DNA of 54,925 nucleotides from Erythrobacteraceae bacterium (GTDB lineage Bacteria; Pseudomonadota; Alphaproteobacteria; Sphingomonadales; Sphingomonadaceae): positions 1 to 54,925 of the forward strand of contig CANJYE010000020.1 of assembly GCA_947479055.1 (NCBI GenBank), written 5' to 3'. The notes beneath the pieces are model-generated. The model made no database searches. It was not told where the DNA came from and saw only the letters and a list, made by a program, of their open reading frames with translations. The position numbers were made by a program, and so were the translations under genes. Shown here in pieces: positions 42,917-52,292 of the stretch; the first letter of the stretch is position 1; each line of letters begins with the position of its first letter.

Positions 42917-44970
42917 ATGATCCGCCGCCTGACTGCCGCAATTGCCGCCCTGTTGCTGCCCGCGATGGCGCAGGCCCGGCCGATGACGCCCGAGATGTCG
43001 CCCGGCTGGAGATGGTCGGCGAATTGGCTGTTTCGCCGGACGGTAGCCGGATCGCCTATACCACGGTCCGCCTGCCCGATGTGACGCGCGGCCAGCGCAA
43101 TGGCCAGGCCACGGCGCAGCTCCGGCTGGCCTGGGGGCCGGAACAGCAGCGCGATTACCTGCCGGCCAGCATGGATGTGGCCGAGATCGCCTTTTCCCCC
43201 GACGGGCGGCTGGTCAGCTTCCTGTGGGCCGAGAACGGCGGGATGGAAGCGGTGTGGGGCATCCCGGTGGATGGCGGCGCGCAACGCAAGCTGGGCGAGA
43301 TCTACGGCGTGGATGTGGAAGACTATGCCTGGTCGAGCGATGGCAGGAAGCTATACATGCTGGCCGGGCCCGAGGTCGATCGCAAGCGCAAGGCGGAACG
43401 GGACGCCGGGTTTGATGCGGTGGTGTTCGAGGAGGAGCCGCAACCTGACCGGCTGTTCGTCGCCCGGGCCGATGGCGAACTGGACCAGCGGCCCCGCCAG
43501 ATCATCGTGCCCGGCCATGTCAGCGCGGTCCAGGCCGTGCCGGGCGGGCGAACCCTTGTCCTCCAGACCGCCCCGAGCGATTCAGTCGATGACAGTTATG
43601 TCGGCAAGCGTGTGGCGCTGGTCGATCTGGTCGATGGGACGATGCGCAAGCTCGATACCAGGGGTAAGATCGGCGATATCGAAGTCTCGCCCGACGGGCG
43701 CAAGCTGTCACTGATCGCGGCAACGGACGAGCATGATCCTGCCGCGACGACGCTGTACCTGGTCGATATCGAAACCGGTTCGATGCGCGCGCTCAATGCG
43801 GGGGCAGCGGAGGCGGCGATGGACGCGCAATGGACCCCCGACGGGCGGCTCGCCTGCGTGATCCATGTCGGCGCGAGCAGCAGTTTGCGGATCTACAACC
43901 GCGATGGTTCAGTGGCGTCCGAACGCGATAGCGGTGCATTGGTGCTCGACTCGATCGAGGCTGGAACCGGTCCGAGTGCCACGACCCTGGCCTTTCGCGC
44001 CGACGCGCCCGATCATCCGCACGAGCTGTTCGTCTATGACGGCACCGCCTTCCAGCGCTGGACCCGCCACAATCCCTGGCTGGGCGAGATCGATTTCGGC
44101 CGGCAGCGGACCTACAGCTACAGCGCGCGCGACGGGCAACGGATCGAAGGCGTGCTGATCGAGCCGGTAGGCGGGGTAAGGAAAGCCAAGGACGGGAATG
44201 GCTCGCCCCTGATCCTCGATGTCCATGGCGGCCCGGAGGCGCATGAAAGCAATGGCTGGAACACGGCCTATTCGGCCCCCGGCCAGGTCGCCGCCGGGCG
44301 AGGCTATGCGGTGTTCCTGCCCAATTATCGCGGCTCGACCGGCTATGGCTCCGCCTTCTCGAAGCAGCACCAGCATGATTACGCCGGCAAGGAGTTCGAC
44401 GATCTGGTCGATGCGAGGCAAGCGCTGGTCGAAGCCGGGATCGCCGATCCGGCCCGGGTTGGGATCACCGGCGGCTCCTACGGCGGCTATGCCACCGGCT
44501 GGGCAGCCACCGCGCAGTCGCGATATTTTGCCGCCGGGGTTATGTTCGTCGGCATTTCCAACGAAATTTCCAAATTCGGCACCACCGAGATCCCGCGCGA
44601 GATGTATCTTGTCCACGAACGCGCAAATCCCTGGGACGAATGGCAGAGAATGCTCGAACGCTCACCGATCTATCACGCGGGCGAAGCGCGCACGCCGCTG
44701 CTGATCCTGGCCGGGGAGAAGGATAAAAGGGTCGATCCTGGGCAGAGCATGGAGCTCTACCGCCACATCAGGACTCGCACCGACACTCCGGTGCGGCTGG
44801 TGCTCTATCCCGGCGAAGGCCACGGCAACCGCCGCGCGGCCGGGCGGCTCGACTACAATCTGCGGATGATGGAATGGTTCGACCGCTACCTCCTGGGCAA
44901 GGGCGCGGAAGGCGAAAACGGCCTGCCTCCGCCGCGCCCGGAACTGCCGGAATTGCCGGTCGTTAAATAG
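42917..44970 (+). CDS. S9-family prolyl oligopeptidase-like peptidase, signal peptide out of frame
   Basis: The body is a serine peptidase: a beta-propeller (EIAFSPDGRLVSFLWAENGG and repeats), then an alpha/beta-hydrolase domain with nucleophile GITGGSYGGYATGW, Asp in LAGEKDKRVDPGQ and His in YPGEGHGNRR. The ATG at 42917 begins a good signal peptide (MIRRLTAAIAALLLPAMAQA) that continues RPMTPE in that frame. The peptidase frame takes over at 42994 as DVARLEMVGELAVSPDG, one base out of step. A G seems lost in CCCGAGATG. As it stands, either translation starts inside the body (ATG 43012, no export) or the gene is inactive. A sequence error is possible. Confidence 0.8.
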
Positions 44971-44971
44971 C

Positions 44972-45559
44972 TTAAGCCCCCGCCTGCCAGCGCACGATCG
45001 CTGCCACCGGCCAGAGCAGCATCACCACGTTGAGCGTCAGATTGTCGCGGATCATGGCCAGAGTGAACAGCTCGAAGCCGATCGCCAGTACCACACTGGC
45101 CCACGCCGGCAAGCGCCCCGCCAGCAGGAAGCCGACGATCATCCAGCCGATATCGGCCATCGAATTGACGATGCTGTCGCCCGAATAGCCCCAGCTGACC
45201 GTCACCGCGCGATAGCGCTCGATGATCATCGGCGAGTTTTCGAGCACTTCCCAAAACGCCTCGAACGCCACCGCGATTGGCAGCGCCCATTTGGCGGGCG
45301 CTCCGCCAAACACCCGCCAGCGCTGCCAAAGGGCCCATGCGAAGAAATAGAACAGCAACCCGTGGATGACATGGCTGAAGCTGTACCAGTCGGCCAGATG
45401 CTGGCTGTTTTCGGGTGATTGCACCACCCCGTGCCACAGCTTGACCGTGCCGCAGGTGCAGATCGGCGGGCGGCCCATCGCCACCAGGATCGCCAGCACT
45501 GCTGCCAGCACCACCAGCGTGGCCAGCCACGCGGAACGGCGGGGAAGGAGTTGCGACAT
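44972..45559 (-). CDS. DUF2585 (UPF0314) membrane protein (195 aa)
   Basis: Several membrane helices ([72 protein letters not shown]) surround conserved polar blocks [20 protein letters not shown] and [22 protein letters not shown]. This matches the DUF2585 family, of unknown function, confined mainly to alphaproteobacteria. ATG 45559 is used with AAGGAG before it. It faces the S9 peptidase tail to tail with one base between stops. Confidence 0.85.
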   Translation of the reverse strand: MSQLLPRRSAWLATLVVLAAVLAILVAMGRPPICTCGTVKLWHGVVQSPENSQHLADWYSFSHVIHGLLFYFFAWALWQRWRVFGGAPAKWALPIAVAFEAFWEVLENSPMIIERYRAVTVSWGYSGDSIVNSMADIGWMIVGFLLAGRLPAWASVVLAIGFELFTLAMIRDNLTLNVVMLLWPVAAIVRWQAGA

Positions 45560-45648
45560 GGCCCCAACCATGCCCCGCCCGATCGCGTCGGGCAAGCATG
45601 CAATCAGCCGGATTGTTTTTGCCCTGCGGATGTTTACACCTTGGCGCC

Positions 45649-46422
45649 ATGCAACCGCACAAGCTCCTGACAGCCCTCACCCTCGCCCTCACCATCCTGC
45701 CACTGTCGGCCAGCGCGGCATCCGCCCCGGCCCCGGCCAGCACCGAGGCAATAGCGCCCGACCGCTATGACGATCTCTACGATGCCATGCGCACCGGGAT
45801 CGACGACACGGCGATGATCGATGGCCAGCTGGACACGATCAAGACGCAGATGATGGCGCAGGACGCGCTGCTCGCCGCAGCCGAACAGGCCAGTCCTGGT
45901 CTGATGGATACCATCGGCGAAGCCATGCGGCCGGTCCTGAGCGAATATTCCGAGCGGGTGCGCCTGCAATTCCGGCCAAGGATGGTCGCCGTGATGCGCT
46001 CGACCTTTACCGACAAGGAAGCAGGGCAACTGTCGGAAATGTATCGCTCGACCGCCGGCAAGGGGCTGATGCGCAGCATGAGTCAGAACTACAAGGGCGA
46101 AGCTACCATTGGTCAGGCAATCGTGGAGAAGGAAGTCGATGCCAAGGCCATCAACCGCGATTTCAGCGCCGCGACCAGCCAGGCTACCAAGGCCATGCCG
46201 GACGATCAGAAGGCGGAAATGGCGCAGTATTTCCTCAAGAATCCGTCGCTTTTCCTCAAGCTGGGCACGCTGTCCCGCGATGCGGCGGCCATCCGGGTCG
46301 AAATGGAAAACGCGCCGATGACAGCCGATGAGGAAGCCCGGATGCAGCAGGCCATCGTCACCGCGATCGAGGCTCACGTCGGCCATTCTGCGCCCGCGTC
46401 AGCCAAGGCCGTTTCCAAATAG
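45649..46422 (+). CDS. Exported DUF2059-domain protein (257 aa)
   Basis: The signal peptide ([20 protein letters not shown], cleavage near ASAA) is followed by a helical mature protein. The DUF2059 pattern is seen in [40 protein letters not shown] and [11 protein letters not shown]. Function unknown; periplasmic location expected. It ends 49 bases before crtY on the same strand, but a pigment link is only positional. Confidence 0.78.
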   Translation: MQPHKLLTALTLALTILPLSASAASAPAPASTEAIAPDRYDDLYDAMRTGIDDTAMIDGQLDTIKTQMMAQDALLAAAEQASPGLMDTIGEAMRPVLSEYSERVRLQFRPRMVAVMRSTFTDKEAGQLSEMYRSTAGKGLMRSMSQNYKGEATIGQAIVEKEVDAKAINRDFSAATSQATKAMPDDQKAEMAQYFLKNPSLFLKLGTLSRDAAAIRVEMENAPMTADEEARMQQAIVTAIEAHVGHSAPASAKAVSK

Positions 46423-46471
46423 GCCGACACAAGGTTGCGCATGGCCCACCATCCGCTAAACCTCCCCTCCA

Positions 46472-47659
46472 ATGAACGGGCGCAAATATGACATTGCCAT
46501 CGTCGGTGGCGGACTGGCGGGCGGGCTGATCGCACTTGCGCTGCGTCACGCGCGGCCGGAACTTGATGTCGTGTTGCTGGAAGCGGGTGCCACAATCGGC
46601 GGCAATCATCGCTGGAGCTGGTTCGCCAGCGACCTTTCCGCAGATGCCACGCGACTGTTCGAGCCTTTCCGCAAGGAAGGTTGGGGCGAAGGTTATGAAG
46701 TGCGCTTCCCGGCATATCGCCGCCAGTTGTCCACGCCTTACCACTCGCTGGCTTCCACCGAGTTCGACGCCGGGCTGCGGCGAATGCTGCCCGCCGGGAC
46801 GATTCACACCGGCATCGAAGCCATCGCGCTAGATGCCACCGGCGTCACGGTGACCGGTGGCGGGCGGATCGCAGCGCGAACGGTGATCGATTGCCGGGGC
46901 CATGCGGCCTCGTCGCATCTGCGCGGCGGCTGGCAGGTGTTCCTCGGCCGCCATCTGCGCACCGCCGTGCCCCACAAGCTCAGCCGCCCGGTGATCATGG
47001 ACAGCCGGCTCGACCAGCACGGCGCCTGCCGCTTCGTCTATGTCCTGCCGCTGGGCGCGCGCGAGCTCTTCGTGGAGGATACCTATTACGCCGACGGCCC
47101 GCTGCTGGACCGGCGCGCGCTGTCCAGCCGGGTTGATGCCTATTGCAGCGAACATGGCTGGCACGGCGACATCCTGGGATCGGAAACCGGCGTGCTGCCG
47201 GTCATCACCGGCGGCAATTTCGCCGCGTTCCAGGCGGAGCGGCGCCTGCCCGGGGTGACGGTGGCCGGCGCGCGGGGCGGGTTTGTCCATCCGCTGACAA
47301 GCTACACCCTGCCGCAGGCGGCGGAATGCGCGCTGGCGATCGCCGCCGAAGCCGACCTGCCCGGCCAGCAGCTCGCCGCCCTGCTGGAAGACCGCGCCCG
47401 CCGCCACTGGCGCGCGACCCGATTCTATCGCCGGCTGGGCCGGATGATGTTTGGCGCCGCCGAGCCCGAGCGGCGTTACCGCGTGTTCGAGCATTTCTAC
47501 CGCATGCCGCGCGAGGTGATCGAGCGGTTCTATGCCGCCCGCTCGACCACGATGGACCGTGCGCGCATTCTTTGCGGCAAGCCGCCGGTGCCGCTGTCGC
47601 GCGCGCTCGGTGCCCTGTTGCGCAGCGGACCGCCGATGGCGGACAAGGCGGCGGCATGA
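46472..47659 (+). CDS. crtY: Lycopene beta-cyclase CrtY
   Basis: CrtY closes both ends of lycopene to beta-ionone rings, giving beta-carotene. The FAD/NAD fold starts KYDIAIVGGGLAGGLIALAL; the cyclase signature blocks GNHRWSWFASDLS, FVEDTYYADGPLLDRRALSS and RGGFVHPLTSYTLPQAAECA are present. At 395 residues it is the usual bacterial CrtY type. It opens the crt operon. Its TGA overlaps the ATG of a six-codon minicistron that leads to crtI. Confidence 0.95.
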   Translation: MNGRKYDIAIVGGGLAGGLIALALRHARPELDVVLLEAGATIGGNHRWSWFASDLSADATRLFEPFRKEGWGEGYEVRFPAYRRQLSTPYHSLASTEFDAGLRRMLPAGTIHTGIEAIALDATGVTVTGGGRIAARTVIDCRGHAASSHLRGGWQVFLGRHLRTAVPHKLSRPVIMDSRLDQHGACRFVYVLPLGARELFVEDTYYADGPLLDRRALSSRVDAYCSEHGWHGDILGSETGVLPVITGGNFAAFQAERRLPGVTVAGARGGFVHPLTSYTLPQAAECALAIAAEADLPGQQLAALLEDRARRHWRATRFYRRLGRMMFGAAEPERRYRVFEHFYRMPREVIERFYAARSTTMDRARILCGKPPVPLSRALGALLRSGPPMADKAAA

Positions 47660-47676
47660 GCTGGCGCGAATCATGA
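47656..47676 (+). promoter_or_regulatory. Six-codon minicistron bridging crtY and crtI by two ATGA overlaps
   Basis: ATG 47656 overlaps the crtY stop as ATGA and reads M-S-W-R-E-S-stop. Its TGA (47674-47676) overlaps the crtI ATG (47673-47675), again as ATGA. The ten bases ATGAGCTGGC occur at both starts, 17 bases apart, as if the crtI start had been duplicated. Ribosomes ending crtY could step through this short ORF into crtI. Confidence 0.6.
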
Positions 47677-49166
47677 GCTGGCAGGGCAGGCGGGCCTGCG
47701 TCATCGGAGCGGGCTTTGGCGGGCTGGCGCTGGCGATCCGGCTGCAATCGGCCGGCGTCACCACCACCATCGTCGAAGCGCGCGACAAGCCCGGCGGGCG
47801 GGCCTATTTCTGGGAAAGGGACGGTTTCACTTTCGATGCCGGGCCAACAGTCATCACCGACCCCGCCTGCCTGGAGGAACTGTGGGCGCTGTCCGGCCAT
47901 CACCTGGCCGAGGATGTCGAGCTGATGCGGGTCATGCCGTTCTATCGGCTGAACTGGCCCGACGGCACCAATTTCGACTACTCCAACGACGAGGAAACCC
48001 TCGCCCGCGAGATCAACCGCGTCGCTCCGGGCGACCTCGCCGGCTACCGCCGCTTCCTGCAATATTCCGCCGGGGTCTATCAGGAAGGATATGTAAAGCT
48101 GGGGGCCAAGCCCTTCCTCGATTTCCGCAGCATGATCCAGGCCGCCCCGGCACTGGCGAAGTATCAGGCGTGGCGCTCGGTCTATTCGATGGTCTCGAAA
48201 TATGTCGAGAGCGAGAAGCTGCGCGAGGCACTGTCATTCCACACCCTGCTGGTCGGCGGCAATCCGATGACCACCAGCGCGATCTATGCGCTGATCCACA
48301 AGCTGGAGATGGACGGCGGCGTGTGGTGGGCGCGCGGCGGGACCAACCGGCTGGTGGCGGGCATGGTCCGCCTGTTCGAAAGGCTGGGCGGGACGGTCCG
48401 GCTGCATGACCCGGTGGTGCAGATCGATACGCTGGGCGACCGCGTCACCAGGGTAGTAACACAGAGCGGCTGGAACGAGCGGTTCGATGCCATCGCCAGC
48501 AATGCCGACATCATGCACAGCTACCGCGATCTCCTCGGCGGCAACCAGCGCGGCAGAGATTATTCCCGCCGCCTGTCACGCAAGCGCTTCTCGCCCGGCC
48601 TGTTCGTGGTCCATTTCGGGATCGAGGGCAGCTGGCCCGGCATCCCGCACCACATGATCCTTTTCGGCCCGCGCTACAAAGGGCTGCTGGACGATATCTA
48701 CGAACATGGCGTGCTGCCGCGCGACTTCTCGATCTATCTCCACCATCCGACCGTCACCGATCCCTCGATGGCGCCGGAAGGCAAGAGCAGCTTCTACGCG
48801 CTGGTACCGGTGGCGCACATGGGCAAGCTGGCAATCGACTGGGAACAGATTGGCCCGCTGCTGGAAAAGCGCATTCTCGACGAGGTAGGCCGCCGCCTGA
48901 TCCCAGATATCCATGACCGGATCGTCACCAAGTTCCATTATGCCCCGCGCGATTTCGCGTTGGACCTCAATGCCCATCTCGGCAGCGCATTCAGTCTGGA
49001 GCCGACTTTGACGCAAAGCGCCTGGTTCCGCGGCCACAACCGCGACGATGTGCTGAAGAACTTCTATCTGGTTGGCGCGGGGACCCATCCCGGCGCAGGC
49101 ATTCCCGGAGTGGTCGGCAGCGCCAAGGCCACCGCCGGCCTGATGCTGGGAGACATGATCGCATGA
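47673..49166 (+). CDS. crtI: Phytoene desaturase CrtI
   Basis: CrtI desaturates phytoene, usually four times, to lycopene, with FAD at the membrane face. The N-terminal dinucleotide motif CVIGAGFGGLALAIRLQSAG, then DKPGGRAYFWERDGFTFDAG and TVITDP, and the C-terminal signature NFYLVGAGTHPGAGIPGVVG are complete; the length of 497 residues is normal. ATG 47673 is chosen over the earlier, out-of-frame ATG 47656. Its stop overlaps the start of the LOG gene (ATGA). The number of desaturation steps cannot be read from sequence. Confidence 0.96.
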   Translation: MSWQGRRACVIGAGFGGLALAIRLQSAGVTTTIVEARDKPGGRAYFWERDGFTFDAGPTVITDPACLEELWALSGHHLAEDVELMRVMPFYRLNWPDGTNFDYSNDEETLAREINRVAPGDLAGYRRFLQYSAGVYQEGYVKLGAKPFLDFRSMIQAAPALAKYQAWRSVYSMVSKYVESEKLREALSFHTLLVGGNPMTTSAIYALIHKLEMDGGVWWARGGTNRLVAGMVRLFERLGGTVRLHDPVVQIDTLGDRVTRVVTQSGWNERFDAIASNADIMHSYRDLLGGNQRGRDYSRRLSRKRFSPGLFVVHFGIEGSWPGIPHHMILFGPRYKGLLDDIYEHGVLPRDFSIYLHHPTVTDPSMAPEGKSSFYALVPVAHMGKLAIDWEQIGPLLEKRILDEVGRRLIPDIHDRIVTKFHYAPRDFALDLNAHLGSAFSLEPTLTQSAWFRGHNRDDVLKNFYLVGAGTHPGAGIPGVVGSAKATAGLMLGDMIA

Positions 49167-49744
49167 AGCGGCTGGCGGTCTATTGCGGTTCGGCCACGCC
49201 GGGCGACCGCCGCTATATCGATCTCGCCCGCACGGTCGGCACCACTCTGGCCGAACGCGGGATCGGGGTGGTCTATGGCGGCGGACGGCTGGGTCTGATG
49301 GGCGCACTCGCCTCTGCTGCCCTTGTGGCAGGCGGCGAGGTGATCGGGGTGATCCCCGAAGCAATGATGAGCCGCGAGGTCGCCAATCTAAACTGCACCG
49401 AACTGCGCGTGGTCACCAGCATGCACGAACGCAAGGCGCTGTTCACCGAGTTGTCCGATGGCTTCCTGACCCTGCCGGGCGGGGTAGGGACGATGGACGA
49501 GCTGTGGGAAGCAGTCAGCTGGGCGCAGCTGGGCTATCACGCCAAGCCGGTTGGCCTGCTCAACGCTTTCGGCTTCTTCGACACGCTGCTCGATTTCACC
49601 CGGCAGATGGTCGATACCGGCTTCATCCGTCCGGCCCACCAGCATATCATCATGGCCGAACGCGAGCTGGACCTGCTGCTGGCCCGCATGGCCGCGCATG
49701 AGCCGCATAAGCCGATCTTCGCGATGAAGCCGGAGCGGTCGTGA
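49163..49744 (+). CDS. LOG-family (TIGR00730) protein in the crt operon (193 aa)
   Basis: LOG proteins cleave nucleoside 5'-monophosphates, including cytokinin ribotides, to base and ribose phosphate. The family hallmarks are here: LAVYCGSATPGDRRYIDLAR, GVVYGGGRLGLMGALASAAL, VTSMHERKALFTELSDGF and LPGGVGTMDELWEAVSWAQL (PGGxGTxxE). It starts inside the crtI stop codon (ATGA), so it is translated with the pigment genes. A link to cytokinin-like bases or tRNA-derived isopentenyl adenine is possible, since both draw on isoprenoid precursors, but this is not shown. Confidence 0.9.
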   Translation: MKRLAVYCGSATPGDRRYIDLARTVGTTLAERGIGVVYGGGRLGLMGALASAALVAGGEVIGVIPEAMMSREVANLNCTELRVVTSMHERKALFTELSDGFLTLPGGVGTMDELWEAVSWAQLGYHAKPVGLLNAFGFFDTLLDFTRQMVDTGFIRPAHQHIIMAERELDLLLARMAAHEPHKPIFAMKPERS

Positions 49745-49764
49745 GGCTGGCAATGGCGCGTACG

Positions 49765-49839
49765 CTTCGACAGGCTCAGCATAAGCGGGTTTTTTCATGA
49801 ACCCGGGTCCACACACAGCTCAGCCTGAGCCTGTCCAAG
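49765..49839. repeat. Inverted repeat overlapping the start of crtB
   Basis: CTTCGACAGGCTCAG (49765-49779) is the near-exact reverse complement of CTGAGCCTGTCCAAG (49825-49839), with one mismatch in 15 and a 45-base centre. TTCGACAGGCTCAG is a motif I associate with dispersed intergenic repeats of sphingomonads. The crtB ATG (49797) lies in the centre, and the right arm is translated as part of the protein. Confidence 0.8.
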
Positions 49840-50801
49840 ACCGCGAAGCGAACCTGGACCGCACCCTGCTCGTCGCCCATGCCCGCGCTGCGATCGCGCG
49901 CGGATCTCGCAGCTTTGCCGCCGCCAGCCGTCTGTTCGACCGGACCACGCGCGAACGGGTTTGGCTGCTCTATGCCTGGTGCCGGGCCTGCGACGATCTG
50001 GCCGATGCGCAGGACCATGGAGGTACACTGGGCGATCAATCCGGTGCGCCCGCCCGCCTCGCCACGATCCGCGCGCTGACCGCGCTGGCCTTTGCCGGGG
50101 AGCCGAGCGGAAACCCCTCCTTCGACGCGCTAGGCGTGGTCGCACGGGAAACCGGGCTGACACCCGCCATGGCTGAAGCGGTGATCGCGGGTTTCGCGCT
50201 TGATATACAGGACTGGCGGCCGCAGGCGGAAGCCGACCTGATGTGCTACTGCTACCATGTGGCGGGCGCGGTCGGGGTGATGATGGCGGTGGTGATGGGC
50301 GTTTCGCCGCAGGATGAAGAAACGCTCGACCGCGCCTGCGACCTCGGCCTCGCCTTCCAGCTCGCCAACATTGCGCGCGATCTCGACGAGGATGACAAGG
50401 TCGGGCGCTGCTATGTGCCGGCCGAATGGCTGGCCAAGGCCGGCATTCCGCCGGGCGAACTGATGGGGCCACACCGGCGCGAGGCGCTGCTGCCGCTGGT
50501 CGCGCGGCTGGTGGCGCTGGCAGAGACGCATGAACGTGCTGCCCGGGTGGGTGCTGCCAGGCTGGGCTTCCGCCAGCGCTGGGCAGTGCTGTCGGCGGCC
50601 GGGATATATGGCGCGATCGGGCGCAAGGTCCGTGCGGCCGGTGCGCATGCCTGGGAACATCGAATCGCCACCGGGCGCAGCGAGAAACTTGGCTTCGTGG
50701 CACGCGGCCTGTGGCAAGCGCTGATCCCGCCCCCGCACCTCAGGGAGCCGTTGCAGTGGAACCGTCGGGTGCTGGAGGCGCTGCCTTATGCTGCGCGGTA
50801 A
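49797..50801 (+). CDS. crtB: Phytoene synthase CrtB
   Basis: CrtB condenses two geranylgeranyl diphosphates to phytoene, the entry to carotenoids. The two Asp-rich motifs appear as YAWCRACDDLADAQDHGG and LANIARDLDEDDKVGRCYVP, and homology starts at LLVAHARAAIARGSRSFAAA. The product has 334 residues. The first 20 residues come largely from the overlapping inverted repeat, and no ribosome site precedes ATG 49797. A CTG at 49854 lies nearer the usual start. It is the last gene of the crt operon. Confidence 0.93.
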   Translation: MNPGPHTAQPEPVQDREANLDRTLLVAHARAAIARGSRSFAAASRLFDRTTRERVWLLYAWCRACDDLADAQDHGGTLGDQSGAPARLATIRALTALAFAGEPSGNPSFDALGVVARETGLTPAMAEAVIAGFALDIQDWRPQAEADLMCYCYHVAGAVGVMMAVVMGVSPQDEETLDRACDLGLAFQLANIARDLDEDDKVGRCYVPAEWLAKAGIPPGELMGPHRREALLPLVARLVALAETHERAARVGAARLGFRQRWAVLSAAGIYGAIGRKVRAAGAHAWEHRIATGRSEKLGFVARGLWQALIPPPHLREPLQWNRRVLEALPYAAR

Positions 50802-50810
50802 ATAATTAAT

Positions 50811-52292
50811 CTATATTGTATTTCTTTCAATCCAGCACGCAACATCCGCGCGCTGTTCCGTGCTCAAATGCAACCCCAGTTTGCTGCGCCGCCACAGCAC
50901 ATCCTCTGCGCTTTGTGCCCACTCCTCGCGGCGCAGGTAAGCGACTTCCGCCTCGCTCAGCCCGGCCCCGAAGGCATGGCCGAGTTCGGCCCAGTCGCGC
51001 GCCGCGCCAAGCCAGTACCTCGCACGCGTGCCATAGGCGCGGGCGATGCGGGTGGCATCGATCACCGACAGGAACGGATAATCTGCCGCCAGCGCCGCGA
51101 TCAGCTCTGCCTGGCCATCTGGCGGAAAGTCCCCGCCCGGCAGCGATACCTGCCCCGTCCAGCGCGGGCCTGACAGCGCAGGCAGGCGCGACGCCAGCCG
51201 GTCCACCGCCACTTCCGCTACATGGCGATAGGACGTGATCTTGCCGCCCCACACTCCCAGCAATGGCGCCCCCTCGCCCGGTTCGGACAGCGAGATGCGA
51301 TAGCCGCGCGTGGCCGCTTCCGGGCGGCCCGATCCTTCGTCCACCAGCGCCCGCACCCCGGCATAGCTCCAGACCACGTCCTGCGCTGTCACCGGGTTTG
51401 TGAAATAGCGGCTGGCGGCAGCGCAGAGATATGAGACCTCATCCTCGGCCGCACTGACATCGCTCAGCGCGCCGGAATGATCACGGTCGGTTGTGCCGAT
51501 CAGAGTGAAGTCGCGCTCATAGGGGATGGCAAAGCAGATCCGCGTGTCCGGCAGCTGGAAGATATAGGCATCGTCATGGTCGAACAGCTTGCGCACGACG
51601 ATGTGCGATCCGCGCACGCGGCGCATGGCGAACGGCGGCTTTTCACCGGCAAGGCGCGAAACATCGTCCGCGCCCGGCCCGCCGGCATTGACCAGCGCAC
51701 GGCCAAGCTGCGTGCCGGATGGTGTCTCCACTGCCCACAACCCGCCCTCGCGCCGCGCGGACAGCATCGGCGTGCGGGTACGGATCACCGCCCCGCGCTC
51801 CGCCGCGTCGAGCGCGTTCAGCACCACCAGCCGCGCATCATCGACCCAGCCATCGGAATATTCAAAGCCATGCCGCAGGGCGGGATCAAGCGCCCGGCCC
51901 GCGACATGGCGGCGCAGATCGATGCTGCGGGTACCCGGCAGGCGGCTGAGACCGGCCAGATGGTCATAAAGGAACAGCCCCAGCCGCAGCATCCAGCGCG
52001 GACGCAAACCGGGCGTGTACGGCAGGACAAAGCGCATCGGCCGGACCACATGCGGGGCGATCGCCAACAGACGTTCCCGCTCGTGCAGCGCTTCGCGGAC
52101 AAGGGCGAATTCGCGATATTCAAGATAGCGCAGGCCACCGTGGACCAGCTTGGTCGAGGCCGAAGAGGTGCCAGAAGCAAGATCGCGCGCTTCGAGCAAC
52201 AGTACTTTCGCGCCACGTCCGGCGGCATCACGCGCGATCCCGGCGCCGTTGACGCCGCCACCGATCACGATGATGTCGAAAGGGTCGCTCAG
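50811..52292 (-). CDS. glpD: Glycerol-3-phosphate dehydrogenase GlpD, apparent CUG start
   Basis: This FAD enzyme oxidises sn-glycerol 3-phosphate to dihydroxyacetone phosphate at the inner membrane. The N-terminus SDPFDIIVIGGGVNGAGIAR, SGTSSASTKLVHGGLRYLEY, and the later VRGSHIVVRKLF and LGVWGGKITSYRHVAE are diagnostic. The frame opens only after a TAA, and its codons up to GTG 52268 include no ATG, GTG or TTG. CTG at 52292 follows GGAGAG by 6 bases, overlaps the preceding stop as CTGA and gives the normal N-terminus. A GTG 52268 start would remove the strand before the FAD motif. No glpK or glpF is near. Confidence 0.92.
   Translation of the reverse strand: MSDPFDIIVIGGGVNGAGIARDAAGRGAKVLLLEARDLASGTSSASTKLVHGGLRYLEYREFALVREALHERERLLAIAPHVVRPMRFVLPYTPGLRPRWMLRLGLFLYDHLAGLSRLPGTRSIDLRRHVAGRALDPALRHGFEYSDGWVDDARLVVLNALDAAERGAVIRTRTPMLSARREGGLWAVETPSGTQLGRALVNAGGPGADDVSRLAGEKPPFAMRRVRGSHIVVRKLFDHDDAYIFQLPDTRICFAIPYERDFTLIGTTDRDHSGALSDVSAAEDEVSYLCAAASRYFTNPVTAQDVVWSYAGVRALVDEGSGRPEAATRGYRISLSEPGEGAPLLGVWGGKITSYRHVAEVAVDRLASRLPALSGPRWTGQVSLPGGDFPPDGQAELIAALAADYPFLSVIDATRIARAYGTRARYWLGAARDWAELGHAFGAGLSEAEVAYLRREEWAQSAEDVLWRRSKLGLHLSTEQRADVACWIERNTI

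Noticed and set aside
42985-43000. Programmed -1 frameshift in the S9 peptidase
   Set aside because: No slippery heptamer or downstream stem is seen at CCCGAGATG; a base loss or sequence error is simpler.
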